From the NCBI RefSeq assembly GCF_051622035.1, contig NC_135356.1:16389793-16453792 (forward strand): a stretch of 64,000 nt of DNA. The letters run 5' to 3'. Shown here piece after piece: positions 11,222 through 21,936 of this stretch (the first letter of the stretch is position 1; every line of letters begins with the position of its first letter). This DNA comes from Arctopsyche grandis (lineage: Eukaryota > Arthropoda > Insecta > Trichoptera > Hydropsychidae). The notes under the pieces are model-generated. The model worked only from the letters and a program-made list of their open reading frames with translations. It made no database searches and was not told the origin of the DNA. The position numbers and the translations under genes were made by a program.

Positions 11222-11530
11222 TTACCCATACAATGTACCTTCCTCTTCTTCGAAATACACATGTAGGGCTGCTGAAGCCTTTCTTCGAGCTGATCGGCCC
11301 TCTTTCGAAGCAGCCTGTTGACGATGATCTGCTATTTGTAGCCTCGTATCATCTTTGTCAGCGGCATAATCGTTTGCTGCAGGTCCAACTATTAATCCCA
11401 TCACATTGAACATTTTTAAAATAGAAGAATAACCTTCATTGATTATTGACGTAGTAAAGTAATTGGATAATTCGATAGTTTTGAGACCACTGTGGAGGTG
11501 TTTTGGAGCAAAGTGCCAAATTTTTTTCAA
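11222..11530 (-). pseudogene. Transposase-like C-terminal fragment (Mutator-like?), broken
   Basis: This minus-strand frame of about 100 residues begins just after an in-frame stop and ends at a premature stop. It contains KIWHFAPKHLHSGLKTIE, then NEGYSSILKMFNVMGLIVGP, then an Arg/Ala/Glu-rich helix (RQQAASKEGRSARRKASAA) and a terminal EEEEGTLYG. From memory this resembles the C-terminal tails of Mutator-like transposase proteins abundant in arthropods, which end in a similar E-G-x-L-Y-G motif. That assignment is tentative and no catalytic residues are included. Identical copies are at 30379-30687 and 48400-48708. There is no start codon and no intact gene. Confidence 0.45.
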
Positions 11531-11703
11531 AATTTCACACTAGTTAATACACTGCGGAAATTTTATTAAATAACGACCAGCTGTCATTGTATGGATCATA
11601 AACTTCTATCATGTCAGAGATTCCAACGTGATGTTCGATTGCTAGAATGCAAACTTTCAACGGTAAAGTTGATCTGCTGTTTTTAATAAGATACAATTCT
11701 TAT

Positions 11704-11955
11704 AAATGCTCATAATACATGTAATACATATTAATTAAAGACTCTAAAGTCGACGATCTAAAGCAGATTGTGTTTAGGAAATCTTCAACACATTTTACTG
11801 GATGTTCTATAAAATATTCACTCTTAGCTTTCAATAGATTTGACCAATTATGTCCACCTTTTCACTGAACTGTTTCAATGTCATTGCTCCGCGATAGTAA
11901 TATCCGATTTTAAATTTATTTTGTTAGTAATCATAGTATTATATTATTATAATGT
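11704..11955. repeat. Satellite-like module, copy 1
   Basis: One unit of the recurring module runs from AATGCTCATAATACAT through TTAATTAAAGACTCTAAAGT and CACTGAACTGTTTCAATG to the AT-rich edge TATTATTATAATGTTAA. On the minus strand it carries the end of a small frame (MTLKQFSEKVD...). This unit is diverged from the others. The right junction differs between copies: A has about 26 extra bases (CTTTGACAACGGGGCGGGG) that B and C lack. Confidence 0.85.
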
Positions 11956-12475
11956 TAACACTTTGACAACGGGGCGGGGCGTATTCAATATGAATGTGCG
12001 CGTGGAGCGGGGCGAATTCGCGACTTTTCGCAAAAGACACTTTGTATCCAAAAAAATGGAATAACTTTTTAACTATAGCATATTTCTACGCGAAGCTTGG
12101 AGAAGTTATAGAATATGATATTATCTAAATTATTAACGTCTAATTTTACAAAAATATTATCTCTTCAGGGGGTGGTTCTGAAACAAATGCACCCTATAAG
12201 GTTTTATGTGTTAAATATATGCATATATATATATATATATATATATTTTGAACAATTTAACATCTGTGCCGATGGGACACATATTTACTCAATACAAAAA
12301 AAATGGGTTCACGAATTTACGACGTTTTTATGACGGTCGAAATGATGTTATATGAAATGATTCGTGTGTTTTCAAAGTCGAGCAACTTTATCTAATAAAA
12401 CATGAGACGCAGTCATGGAGATTGTACGCGTATACAATATACTTATGATTATGTAGTACATATTTTATGTGAGTG
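11956..12475. other. Unclassified AT-rich segment with (AT)n microsatellite
   Basis: Shared with 31104-31613 and 49134-49636. It contains an AT dinucleotide run at about 12222-12247 whose length differs between the copies. No gene was seen. At 12475 copy A diverges into a Gypsy integrase fragment, while B and C continue into a different sequence. Confidence 0.6.
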
Positions 12476-12554
12476 TCCCACAGCGATTGCAGCTTTGGTG
12501 AAAGCCCTGGAGTCTTGGCAGGGTTGTACAGCCATACTCGGTCACCTGTTTCGT
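12476..12554 (-). pseudogene. 79-bp Gypsy integrase fragment
   Basis: It matches the integrase C-terminal coding at about 35055-35133 (protein GDRVWLYNPAKTPGLSPKLQ). It is fused in frame to the P-type transposase fragment on its right, so one minus-strand frame (12388-12918) reads from P-type into Gypsy sequence. A fragment this small with no element ends suggests a recombination or repair patch rather than transposition. Confidence 0.85.
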
Positions 12555-12556
12555 CA

Positions 12557-12989
12557 ATTTCATCCTCAAAACGATATTTTGAAGACGTTTGATTGATTTG
12601 TTGAATAGCTGATGTACAATTTAGTATAGTAATATTTTCAAGAGGTATGCAGTTTCCATTAAATGAAGATCTTAGTACTAGGTGGTTTAGTAGCTTCTTG
12701 TATATTGATTTAAACTGTCGGCAATTGGGGTTATTATTATATCCTCCATGTGATCTGATGTTTCCAAATAGCAACTCAATGTGATCCTGACTAAATTTGT
12801 AGGTTGGAATGAATTTTAAACATTTTTCATCCTGAATTATATTATTATACACAGTTTTCAAACTTTGTATATCAACTATGAGTCCCAAAAACCCAGTTTT
12901 ATTTTTAGTTTCGATCAAATTTTTTATCTTTTGAGCTATTTTTACTTCCGTTACTCCATTTATTTTCTTTGTGGTTTTCGTTCTAATGG
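12557..12989 (-). pseudogene. P-element/THAP9-type transposase C-terminal fragment
   Basis: The reading frame contains GFLGLIVDIQSLKTVYNNII, then the family signature TYKFSQDHIELLFGNIRSHG followed by GYNNNPNCRQFKSIYKKLL, which matches the C-terminal region of P-element and THAP9 transposases. This part lies after the catalytic RNase H-like fold, so no catalytic acidic residues are present. The coding is cut on the right at 12989 (joined to the repeat holding the Tc1 element) and on the left at about 12556 by a Gypsy patch. The homologous sequence in C (63567-64000) extends further upstream but carries a 1-base insertion. Confidence 0.88.
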
Positions 12990-13015
12990 TTCGGACTTTG
13001 TTGAACTACTACATA

Positions 13016-14688
13016 CAGACGTTACTCAGCGAAGTATGGACACCGCGCAGATTACGCAAATTCTAAATTCACCGCTTTATTGTGAAAAGTAGGTTCGTGA
13101 AATTAAAACAAATATGTGTTTAAAATGATGATACATAGTTTATTTATAATATTATTACAAAAAATATATAAAATAATTAATATTTTGTATGTCCACCCTT
13201 ATTATTTAGACACATTGCTATTCTCTTGGGCATACTCTCGATACAAGACGCAATGGTTGATTTTATTTCAAGATCTCCCTGCCACAGAAATTTTTTTTTG
13301 TTTTAGCATATTTTTATTGGTACATTGGAGCTTATTTAATTTCATTTTAAGGGTATGCCAGACATTTTCTATAGGATTTTAGGACATTTTCTATAGGATA
13401 GGGAGAAAGGAGAGGTAAATTGTGGTTGGACATGATTTTTTTCACAATTTTGGATGTGTGGCGGGGTGCATTATCTAGCATAAAGTGCAGGAGATTCCCA
13501 TTGTCAATTTTGTTTTGCTTTGAGAGCAATAAAGTGTCTCACAATACAGTTATACATTGCGAAGCATTCATCATCTCTTCTACAAAATACAATGGCCCCA
13601 GACCTTCCCCACTAATTGAGCCCCAAATCATGAGTGACAGCGGGTGTTTCATTTTTTTTATGACGCAGGACTCATTTTACCGCTTGCCGACTCGCCTGCT
13701 TACGTATTGTTGAATTGGTTTCATCAAATGAATTAAGGACTTGTCAGAGAAGTGAACCTTAAAAATGTTAAAAATATCGATTAATTCAATTCATTCAAAA
13801 AAATTAAACAAATAATTTAATTTCAATTAAATTACCCCTTTCCAATCGTCAAGGGTGAAGTGTTGATGAAGTTTCGCCCAATTCAGTCTCGCTTTTCGCA
13901 TTTTTTGGGTTAAAAGTGGTTTTTTTACTGGTTGTCGACTTTTAAACACAGCTTCGGCGAGGCGGCGTCGGATCGTATTGACCGAAATATTAATATTTGC
14001 TTCCCCCAAAGATGTTTTTATTCCTTTTGCTGTAATGAACCAATCACTGTTTACGACCCCGACGATTTTTCGATCAATTCGTGGACTGAATTTTCGAATG
14101 CCACGACAATTCGTCCGCCGGGTGACGGTGGGGTCATCATTATTTTTCAGTCTGATACTGATTTTATGCACAGAACCATGACTAATCTTCTCTTTTTTGG
14201 CAATAGACCAAAGAGAAAACTGTCCAGTCTTTAATAATGCCACAATACTGCTGATTTTCTCTTTCGATAAATCTTTATTCCCCACTATCTAAAAACAAAA
14301 ACAACAACAAAGAGGGGGAGTTTTACAAGCAATTTTAAACTAATAATAAATTTATTTTAAAAGTATAAACACTTTAACTTACTTGGGAAATACCGTAGAA
14401 ATGCAGGATAAAAAATATCTTTGATTCAATCTTCACAAACACTTTTTTTTCGGAAGGAAGCAAACATCTCTGCTGACCGGATTTCGGACACGAAGTGTGC
14501 TTTTACACTCAATTGGGTTTTAAAATATTTGTATGAACAATACTGCACAAAATGTTTTGTAGACTAATACAATAGGATACTGTGCATCGTTTAAAAAAAA
14601 AAGGAACCCAAAATGTCATTCATAACGGGAGCAGGTACAAAAAATACCCTTCTCCGACCGCTGTATGAACTTCGATGAGTAAGCACTG
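13016..14688 (-). mobile_element. Tc1-type DNA transposon, complete ends, dead transposase
   Basis: The 1673-bp element is bounded by TA on both sides (13014-13015 and 14689-14690), the Tc1/mariner target duplication. The ends are imperfect inverted repeats: left CAGACGTTACTCAGCGAAGT; right ...ACTTCGATGAGTAAGCACTG. The length fits Tc1 elements (1.6-1.7 kb). A 22-bp tandem duplication (ACATTTTCTATAGGATTTTAGG, about 13360-13403) is an internal scar. Confidence 0.9.
13179..14285 (-). pseudogene. Tc1-type transposase, frameshifted
   Basis: The coding starts at MGNKDLSKEKI (14285) and ends GGHTKY-stop (13179), about 369 codons, the usual length. The N-terminal paired-like DNA-binding region contains a helix-turn-helix (WSIAKKEKISHGSVHKIS) and is intact to about 13827 (LDDWKGVI). 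The catalytic part is broken: the first-Asp region reads VHFSDKS (family norm FSDES), two stops follow, the block MIWGSISGEGLGPLYFVE is recognisable, and the second-Asp motif MLDNAPRHTS is in another frame. The C-terminal ESMPKRIAMCLNNKGGHTKY matches the family. The element could be mobilised only in trans. Confidence 0.93.
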
Positions 14689-14690
14689 TA

Positions 14691-15282
14691 CGTATTCTAA
14701 GAATTCTACTTCTATGTTATCGACACGTTGCGATGTTTTTAGAGATAATTATAAAATTACTACTATGTTTAATGAAATAATATAGATTCTAACCTATGAT
14801 ATGTGATACCATCCATTTTTTTGTTTTTTTGTACACTATTGCCACACAATTTCACTACACAGAGCGACTTTTTCGAGAAAGTAGAGCCTACTTTAAAGAG
14901 AACTTACTGCCACAGAGTTTAGTAAACAACTGACATCTCCGGGCACACGGACTTTTTGTGGCAACATTTTTAGGGGCTGAGAGCAATTCTATGCATACTA
15001 CTTCAATGTAGATAAAGTAATAATTAGTTTTAAAAAAGAATACGGTGTACGGCCCTGTTTTTCAATGAGTGAGGATGGCGCACGTGCACTACAGATGTTC
15101 GGACTTTGTCGAACTAATACTACCACACAATTTCACTAGTAGGGCCTATTTCAAAGAGATCCTACTGCTACAGAGCTTAACAAACAACTGAGGAAAACAG
15201 CCGACATCTCCGTTTGGACGGAGATTTGTGGCAACATTTTTGGAAGCTGAGAGCGCTTCTATACATTATACTTCAATGATTA
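14691..15282. repeat. Diverged pair of about 170-bp direct repeats
   Basis: Segments 14835-15010 and 15111-15277 are homologous. Both contain CCACACAATTTCACTA, an A-rich AACAACTGA region, GACATCTCCG and TTTGTGGCAACATTTTT. The second starts after GTTCGGACTTTGTCGAACTA, which also occurs just left of the Tc1 element (12989-13009), so the Tc1 element inserted into a member of this repeat. No gene was seen. Confidence 0.75.
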
Positions 15283-15800
15283 TATTATTATAATGTTAAT
15301 ATGTACAGCGTTATAGGAAAAATAGCTCAAACACCTATTTTTAATTCTTATAAATGCTCATAATACATATAATACATAATATTAATTAAAGACTCTAAAG
15401 TCGACCATCCTAAGCAGATAGTGTTTGGTTATTCAGCACATTTTACTAGATGTTCTATCTATTATTCACTCTTGGCTTTCAATAGACTTGACCAATTTGG
15501 TGAATTGAATTATGTCCACCTTTTCACTGAACTGTTTCAATGTCATTGCTCCGCGATAGTAATATCCGATTGCACCATCGATTGCATTTTTGTAAAATGT
15601 TTCTTCAATTACTATATCGACCTTGGGTTTTGGTGTTTGGTGTTATAGTTGGATTTTCTTGATCGTTACGAACGTTGCTATCGGATTTTTATCTTCGATC
15701 AATCCAGTTACTTTGAATCTTTTCTTAATGTTTATATTGGTGTTATTAATAAAGTTTTCTTTGACAATTGATATTCCATTGCCGGTAACACAAATGTACT
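15283..15800 (-). repeat. Longest version of the satellite module, with coding-like extension
   Basis: The left half (15283-15575) is the usual module. Instead of the usual AT-rich right edge it continues to about 15800. On the minus strand this extension reads as a protein: an upstream part (VTGNGISIVKENF ... FVTIKKIQL) broken by a stop or frameshift, then VDIVIEETFYKNAIDGAIGY, YYRGAMTLKQFSEKVD and KLVKSIESQE followed by a stop. I do not recognise the family. The other module copies look like internal deletions of this longer unit. Confidence 0.6.
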
Positions 15801-16009
15801 ACAAATTTTCGTGCTGCTGATCCGCTCCTGCTCCGTGCAAAAAAAGTGTTTCTCTGCTCCAGATCTCTGAAAAAAATATTGCGAGAAAACCAATGCTTAA
15901 ATATTGAATTAAAGGACATTACTCATATAATGTCAAGCTAAATTTGAGAGAATTCTGCTTGTGAGATAATAGTTCTTCTACGGCTTTTTTCCGTATATTC
16001 TCAACATAT
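15801..16009. other. Unclassified spacer
   Basis: I see no gene or repeat relationship within the window. Confidence 0.4.
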
Positions 16010-16336
16010 TGTTGCGTAGGGGTGGGTGGATAATCCAAATGAAAGGCCAAAGTCGCTTAACAGCATTCATTGACTGATTCAGGTCTACGCGCAGTCGCCG
16101 CTCGTTCCAGACTAATACTCTGTACCAAGTGTACCTTCTTTTAAAGGGCAAGTTGCTCACTACAGCTTCCCCGATCCGTTTGTTTATCCATTTTTTAAGA
16201 ACCTGAGGAGTTTGTACTATCCCATTTAATAACTTAAAAAATGCTTTCCCAGAAATATAATATATTCATAATATTATGTTTCAAACGACATTCAATATGG
16301 TTCATGATTTAAAAAAAAAATCAGTGCTTCGAACCG
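16010..16336 (-). repeat. LTR-like end of a Gypsy-type element
   Basis: The left 75 bp (starting TGTTGCGTAGGGGTGGGTGG) is homologous to the start of the LTR-like block at 21312. The order on the minus strand (protease fragment, then this) suggests it is a 3' LTR brought next to the protease by internal deletion. The other boundary is unclear. Confidence 0.5.
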
Positions 16337-16663
16337 CTATGTATATAATTCTTTCTTCGCTATGTGGAGTCTGGGTGAAGTCTCTGAGCTCGTGCTAAAC
16401 ATGATGCTCTGGTGGTTTCTATGCGGTGCATTGCCTTGTGGCACGGCCTGTGGGGTACGTCCTTCCTCGTTCAGGTATTGATATTGGAAGTTCAGTGATG
16501 TCACATCTGCCATTTCTGAGCTGGTTCCCTGCTCGTGGCTGATCTCTTTGGTTTGTCGGTCGATTATCTTCCTTCCTTTTAAGTCCACCAATATGCCGAA
16601 ATGTCCCAGGAAATCCACACGTATGATGGGTTTTTTGATGTTCGCCACTGTGAAATTCCACCG
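16337..16663 (-). pseudogene. Ty3/Gypsy retropepsin C-terminal fragment
   Basis: The frame begins within WNFTVANIKKPIIRVDFLG and continues HFGILVDLKGRKIIDRQT. This is the distinctive C-terminal half of Ty3/Gypsy aspartic protease (norm: V-A-D/N-x-x-x-P-I-I/L-G-A-D-F-L ... L-L-V-D-L). The Gly-Ala before Asp is replaced by Arg-Val. The catalytic DTG triad lies upstream and is absent. After about 45 residues the frame continues with no recognisable domain to a stop at 16337. The fragment ends abruptly at 16663 in non-homologous AT-rich DNA. Confidence 0.85.
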
Positions 16664-18640
16664 TTACTTACGTTGCATTTATCTTATCTATTTACTTATA
16701 TTCGATATTCCCCCTCGTATTGATCCATTTTGTTGTAACTTGTATTCCTTTAGTCACTTTTCAAATTCCCATTCTTAGTATTCCATATATATCACTATTC
16801 AAAGCTTTCCTTCTTTGTTTTTAATTTTATATTATCGAAATTATTTTGGTGTCAATGTAATGTAATTTTGTAATACTGTATGTTTCCGTTTTTTAAAATA
16901 AATATATAATTCAGACTAGGTATATATCTCAAAACTATACATGACTGATATGTCATTAGATGTTCAAAATTGTCAAGGGCAAATCATATGACAGAGAGGT
17001 ATATAATTAATTGGCTTTAAGCCAAAAAGGAAAATGCAACTTATGTACATACTAGGGATTGTTGGTTTTAAATGTTTGTAACATTCGAAAACCAGCTTTT
17101 TACCTCTAAAAATTTTGGTTTTTATCTCGTCTACGAAAATTTGTTTATTAATATTTTATTTAAAATTATGCCCTTACGTAAATAAACAATAAATATTTTG
17201 CAGCTTCCAAAATGCTCAAAAGTTGTTTCATAGAGCAATCTCCCAAAAATTGTTAAACTTGTCTGTTTTAAATGTTCAATGCTAGAAAATGTAATTTTTT
17301 TTAATTATACCTTTATTTGTTATATTATTTTATTACACTTCACCCTACAAAATTACTAGTGAATGTTAAATTTGTTTAATTCTTATGTATGTATTTTGTT
17401 TTTAGGAAAAAAGTATTTTAAAGCACATTTCTTTTTAAATAATACCATGTTAAACCATCACACCTTTTATTATTGATTAATTGTTAGTCCTTCTCAATGT
17501 TAATACTGCTACTAATGTTTGTATTTCTTTCTTGTTTTATATGTATTGTATTATTTGTTTTGCTATCGCTATTTTTATAAATTATACATGTACATATTAA
17601 GCTATGTATGTATAGTGCTTAGTGTGTATTAGAAATGAAATAATGTTATATTTGAAATAAAATTTATTTTTCCAAATTACAAAGTTATTTGCATTTTTTT
17701 CCACAAAATAACAATAGTCGAAAGTATTTTTGATTCATTTGTTAAAAGCATAATGTTGAATGTAATATTCCAGTGTTAATTTTCTTATATTTTTAGTATT
17801 AAAGTAAAATTAATGACACATACTTATATTTAATAGAAAATTACTCCATTAAAAATTGATTTACTGTTTTGTTTTAATCATAAATCAATATGAAATATTT
17901 TGAATATATGACAGCTACTAAAATTATGGCTTAAAATGTGTATCGCCCTATGTATAATACGATACCATAATAGGTTTAAAAACATTGGCATTAATATTCA
18001 ATAAGTTTGCCATTGGTTTCTAACTACCCATATGATATGGAAAGAAATCTGTTACATTTATTAATTTATGTGTTACGAATATTGTTTGAAATAAATCTTG
18101 ATGAATATATATCATGGACAGAAATTTAATCTCTAAGCTAACAAATATTAATTTGATATCGTTTCAGGATGAAAACCTTTTTAAAGTATTTTATTTTAAG
18201 TGCTAACAGTTATAACAAAATCACATTAATTTCAACGGAAAACTGAGTTGCATAAACCTTTCATAAACCTTCCCGGCACTTACATATAAGCTTCTTCTTC
18301 CAAATGGCTAACGATCGTGATGAAAGCTCTCGTGACATTAATAATTTTACAAAAATTGGGTATCTAATTTTTCTTCAAATTAACTGAAACTTGATATATT
18401 AAAAGACTTCTCCTTAACACTATTTTCACACATACATATACAGAATGTATGTGCACATATTCAAATACATTACATATGTATAATCATGATATATGCATGC
18501 CCATGTATATCATATGCATTTGTAGATACATTCATTTCATATAAATTCCATACACACACACACACACACACACACATCCATACAATTAAATATATCGTAT
18601 AAGATAATAGGGGAAAATAATATGATTTATTTTGATATTT
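16664..18640. other. AT-rich unique DNA, likely host flank or 3' UTR
   Basis: This is the longest part of the window that is not repeated elsewhere in it. I see no ORF with a recognisable domain. It lies downstream of the kinase stop codon on the minus strand and contains several AATAAA signals in that orientation (one about 15 bases after the stop), so part may be that gene's 3' UTR. It includes an (AC)n microsatellite at 18552-18576. Confidence 0.55.
18552..18576. repeat. (AC)n microsatellite
   Basis: About twelve AC dinucleotides in a row. Confidence 0.95.
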
Positions 18641-18775
18641 TTAAAAATGATCATCAATTGGCACGAGATCTATATATTTTGATTTCAGGAAATTATATAT
18701 TTCATTGAATGTTGGTCTATTTTTGGACTTTCTCTCCCAACAGTTAAGCATTAATTTATAAATAGCTTTTTTTGG
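18641..18775 (-). CDS. Terminal exon of a receptor tyrosine kinase (DDR-like)
   Basis: The minus-strand frame encodes 44 residues and a stop: PKKAIYKLMLNCWERKSKNR continuing PTFNEIYNFLKSKYIDL and ending DDHF. This is the last subdomain of the protein tyrosine kinase fold (pattern C-P-x-x-x-Y-x-L-M-x-x-C-W-x-R-x-x-x-x-R-P-x-F-x-E-I). The KLMLxCW...KNRPxFxEI wording and the very short tail recall discoidin domain receptors, but other receptor kinases are possible. Immediately upstream on the minus strand is CTCTGCAG, a good splice acceptor, giving a phase-0 exon. No other kinase exon was recognised in the window, so upstream exons would lie beyond a large repeat-filled intron, or the exon is an orphan. 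It is the only convincing host coding sequence here. Confidence 0.75.
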   Translation of the reverse strand, partial: PKKAIYKLMLNCWERKSKNRPTFNEIYNFLKSKYIDLVPIDDHF

Positions 18776-19813
18776 CTGCAGAGATTGATCAGGCTGTAGT
18801 AGCTCGTTGACTATGGTCAACGGTGATTAAAAGAAAACAAAAATAGCGTGCATATGTACTATACTAGTAGGCTGCAGCCCCGCAGCCCATGCCGACGACA
18901 AAAATAGCATGAATTTGTATTGTACAGGAAGGTCTGCAGCCCCGCAGCTCATATGGACGAGCCGCCACTGCTAGTTAGGCACTTAAATCGCAAGTTACCA
19001 GGTAGGCTGTTTAATCGCAAGTGCCTTAACAAAGGGCTGGTGGTTGTATATATCAAATCTGTTGGGTGAAATCAACCAATCAGAGAACAGTGAAACATAT
19101 GTCTAAATCCGAATATACATATGTAGCTAGAGTTTAACTTTGAAACAAAGTATTTTAATAACAATCTGGGGGAAGAAGTAATACAACTTAAGTTTTTACA
19201 TACATATGTATGTTTGAATTACAGAGAAGTCAATAAATCGTAGTCGTAAGACCATGGCAAAGGTTAAAAGTGGAGTGAAAACAGTATCTAGTAATTTTAG
19301 ATCTGAAAAGAAACATGCGTTTGCAATAAAGAACGATGTGGGGTTGACAATTATGTACATATCACTACTTTAAGATATAGAAAAAAACATTGAGAATTGT
19401 AAAGACGTGTGTTTCGAATAGACACATTAAGACAATAATAACTTAAAATCTGGATAGAAACATATGTACGTTGGCAATAAAGACCTTTGTGGGGTTGACA
19501 ATTATCATTAGTAGAAAAATAGTTGAGAAAAATGTTGAGATTTGTAAAGACGTGTGTTTAAAATACGAGTGGGGTGAGTATTTGGGAGAGCATCCACATT
19601 ACAATGGTAAGCGAGAAAAAAAATGTTTCAATATCTGGAGGTTCGAAATCCTTTTTTGAATATTATTCCTTAGTCGAGTCGTTAGAAAAGTCAAGCTTTA
19701 AACCATAAAAATATATGTATGTATATCTTTTTTTAATTTATTTATCGATAATTTGGATAAAAATATGGTATGATATTTATGAATGGAAATTTGAAACTAT
19801 TACAATATACATA
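18776..19813. repeat. Copy of the 7234 block, next to the kinase exon
   Basis: It matches 7247-8284 and 26410-27440 nearly base for base, with rare substitutions (for example ATAATTTGG for ATATTTTGG near 19748). Because it abuts the exon's splice acceptor, this is the best candidate for the native location, that is, intron sequence. Confidence 0.75.
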
Positions 19814-20373
19814 CAGTCCCTGATCATAATATTACGCCACCCCGATTGAATCGCGTTCGCGCCCATTTGTAACGGTTATAAATAATTCACAATAAGATAT
19901 TTTGGGCTAGTTTTTTTTGTAAGCTCATCCTTATTTGCTACTCTATTCACCAACAAAAAAATAATTTAACATTAACCTTCAAAATGTCTTCAAAAATAAA
20001 AGTGAAATGATAGAAATGAGTTTGCTCCTGAATTACGTAAAGCATATACGAGCGTTTCTGAGAAGATTTTTTATTATTTCGTTAACAACACCGTGATTTT
20101 TTCTTTTGCTACAGCTTTATTATATTTTTAGGGTAAGTTGGTGATTAATTTGTAAAAAAATTACTTTCATTTATGTTTTAAATTGCTCGTGAGTCTTAAA
20201 TAGATTACTTTTTAGATTAGTCGGAAAGCAATTCTTTTTAAAGAAAGAAATACAAGTATTTATAGCATTAATAAAACTGGAATGTTTTATAAACATAAAA
20301 TCGCGACAATAGAGGGTGTAAGTAATACGGCTGTTTGCAAAATAACGAGACATCTGGAACAAAGTGGCGAACA
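19814..20373 (+). mobile_element. Second Tc1-like element, truncated remnant
   Basis: This insertion is absent from the two homologous blocks. It starts directly after TA with CAGTCCCTGATCATAATATT, a typical Tc1-like terminal repeat. It is followed by a degenerate start (MSSKIKVK then stops), a block reading NEFAPELRKAYTSVSE, and further on IATIEGVSNTAVCKITRHLE, which resembles the second helix-turn-helix of Tc1 transposases. The right end is lost; the join back to host repeat is at about 20374, with about 26 bp of the target block missing. No catalytic domain remains. Confidence 0.7.
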
Positions 20374-20929
20374 AATGTAATATATGAATCGAATGAAATT
20401 GAATTTAGATAAGAGAAAAAATAATTTTAAATAAATAATAAGTTGAGGAAATTGTATCAAAACTCGATATTCTGAACGGAAAGCAAAACGTCATAGCGTT
20501 AACAATGAGTGACGTCACACTTTTCAACCATAGCTCTGTATTTTGAGACCATGTCTTTTTATTTACAAGCTTTTTTTAACTCTTTATTCTATTCCATAGC
20601 GTGTAAACATTTCGTCAATATACCAAGGTATCTCCTAACTTCCATTGTACTATACCATCAGATCAACAACAGAAGAAAAATTTATTATTTTTATATGACA
20701 GATTTGCTATCTTATAAACGGTAAGCGGACTATTCCGCAAAAGCGATCACGCGCAAGTCGTAGAATTCAAGGTCTTTAATAATATCACTGTAAGCTTGGC
20801 TGTCCATAACATGACGTTGACAATTACTTTTATCGTCTAAAAAATATAAATTTCCATTAATATAAAATACTAGCTGTATTACCCGGCTTCGCTCAGTGTT
20901 TATAATATTAAAAAAAAATCTAAATTTTT
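20374..20929. repeat. Diverged copy of the 8312-8960 block
   Basis: Homologous to 8312-8960 but with more substitutions than the A/B pair, and without the poly-A/T stretch found there before the minisatellite. Confidence 0.8.
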
Positions 20930-21250
20930 TTTTTGCCTGCTAGGGCTTCGCCCTCGGCGCTCCCCTGAGCCTTTGCCTTCTAGGGCTTCGCCCCTCCACG
21001 CCCCCATGAGCAATTGCCGTTTAGGGCTTCGCCCCCCTTAGATGATGCCTTTTAGGGCTTCGCCCCTCCGCGCCCCCATGTTTAAATGCCGTCTAGGGCT
21101 TCGCCCCCATGATCAGTTGCCTTTTAGGGCTTCGCCCCTCCACGCCCCCATGATTAAATGCCGTCTAGGGCTTCGCCCCCCTTAGTTAATGCCTTTTAGG
21201 GCTTCGCCCCTCCGCGCCCCCAAGTTTAATTGCCGTTTAGGGCTTCAATT
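20930..21250. repeat. Minisatellite, diverged copy
   Basis: It has the same 41/31-bp alternating array as 8983-9305, with the core GGGCTTCGCCC restored in units where the other copies carry variants (for example GGCTACGCC and GGCTTCGGCC there). Confidence 0.9.
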
Positions 21251-21311
21251 AATCTTGATTTTTTTTTTACAGATTACACGTTGCAGTTCCTTATAGGACA
21301 CTTTATTGTAT

Positions 21312-21677
21312 TGTTGCGTAGGGGTGGGTGGAGGATCCAAGTAAAAGGCCAACAGTCGTTTCACAGCATTTATTGATGATTCAGGAGATACACGTATTGC
21401 CAGTGTTCAGTCCAGAATGACATGATATCGCCTACGTACCGCCTTATAAAGGGTAGATCTCTCAGGGCGCCTAATCTGTTTACCTGTTGTATAGTCACGT
21501 ATTCGGATATGTATTTCCACGACATTGGGTCTTCCCGTACCGATTCTGAGAAATAACTAATAACGGTCATTGTTTAGCCTAAATGCACTTAGAGTCCAGA
21601 TATAATCTTTGGAAGTAAGTGCATGTACCTAGTTAATCCGATAACAGATATCCGTTGGTCTAAGTGCAATTCGCTCA
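21312..21677. mobile_element. Solo LTR-like insertion
   Basis: About 365 bp starting TGTTGCGTAGGGGTGGG and ending TTCGCTCA (TG...CA) sits where the equivalent blocks at about 9357, 28514 and 46537 are uninterrupted (TTATTGTATCATAATTTAAC). Its terminal 75 bp match the LTR-like end at 16010. On the minus strand an AATAAA signal lies near the right place for a 3' R region. I cannot see a clear target-site duplication, so the exact edges are uncertain. Confidence 0.65.
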
Positions 21678-21936
21678 TAATTTAACTTTAACATGAAATG
21701 TATCTTATGGAGCGGTTCAAATACATAAAAAAAAAAAAAAAAAACCTGTGAGAACATCGACAATATTGGCTACTATATTATAATTGTATGATATATGTAC
21801 TTTCAAATAAATTTTAAAATATATACCTAAATCTAAATTACAGGGACAAAATTAAAAATAAAAACCTTTTATGCACAGTAAATACAATGATTTATTATGT
21901 TTTCAACACATTATACATAAACATATTCTTGAATAC
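21678..21936. other. AT-rich junction between copy A and copy B
   Basis: The left part continues the 9360 block. From about 21898 a 45-bp stretch (TTTTCAACACATTATACATA...) repeats the sequence found at 22462 and 514, so direct repeats flank the first 500 bp of copy B. No gene was seen. Confidence 0.55.
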
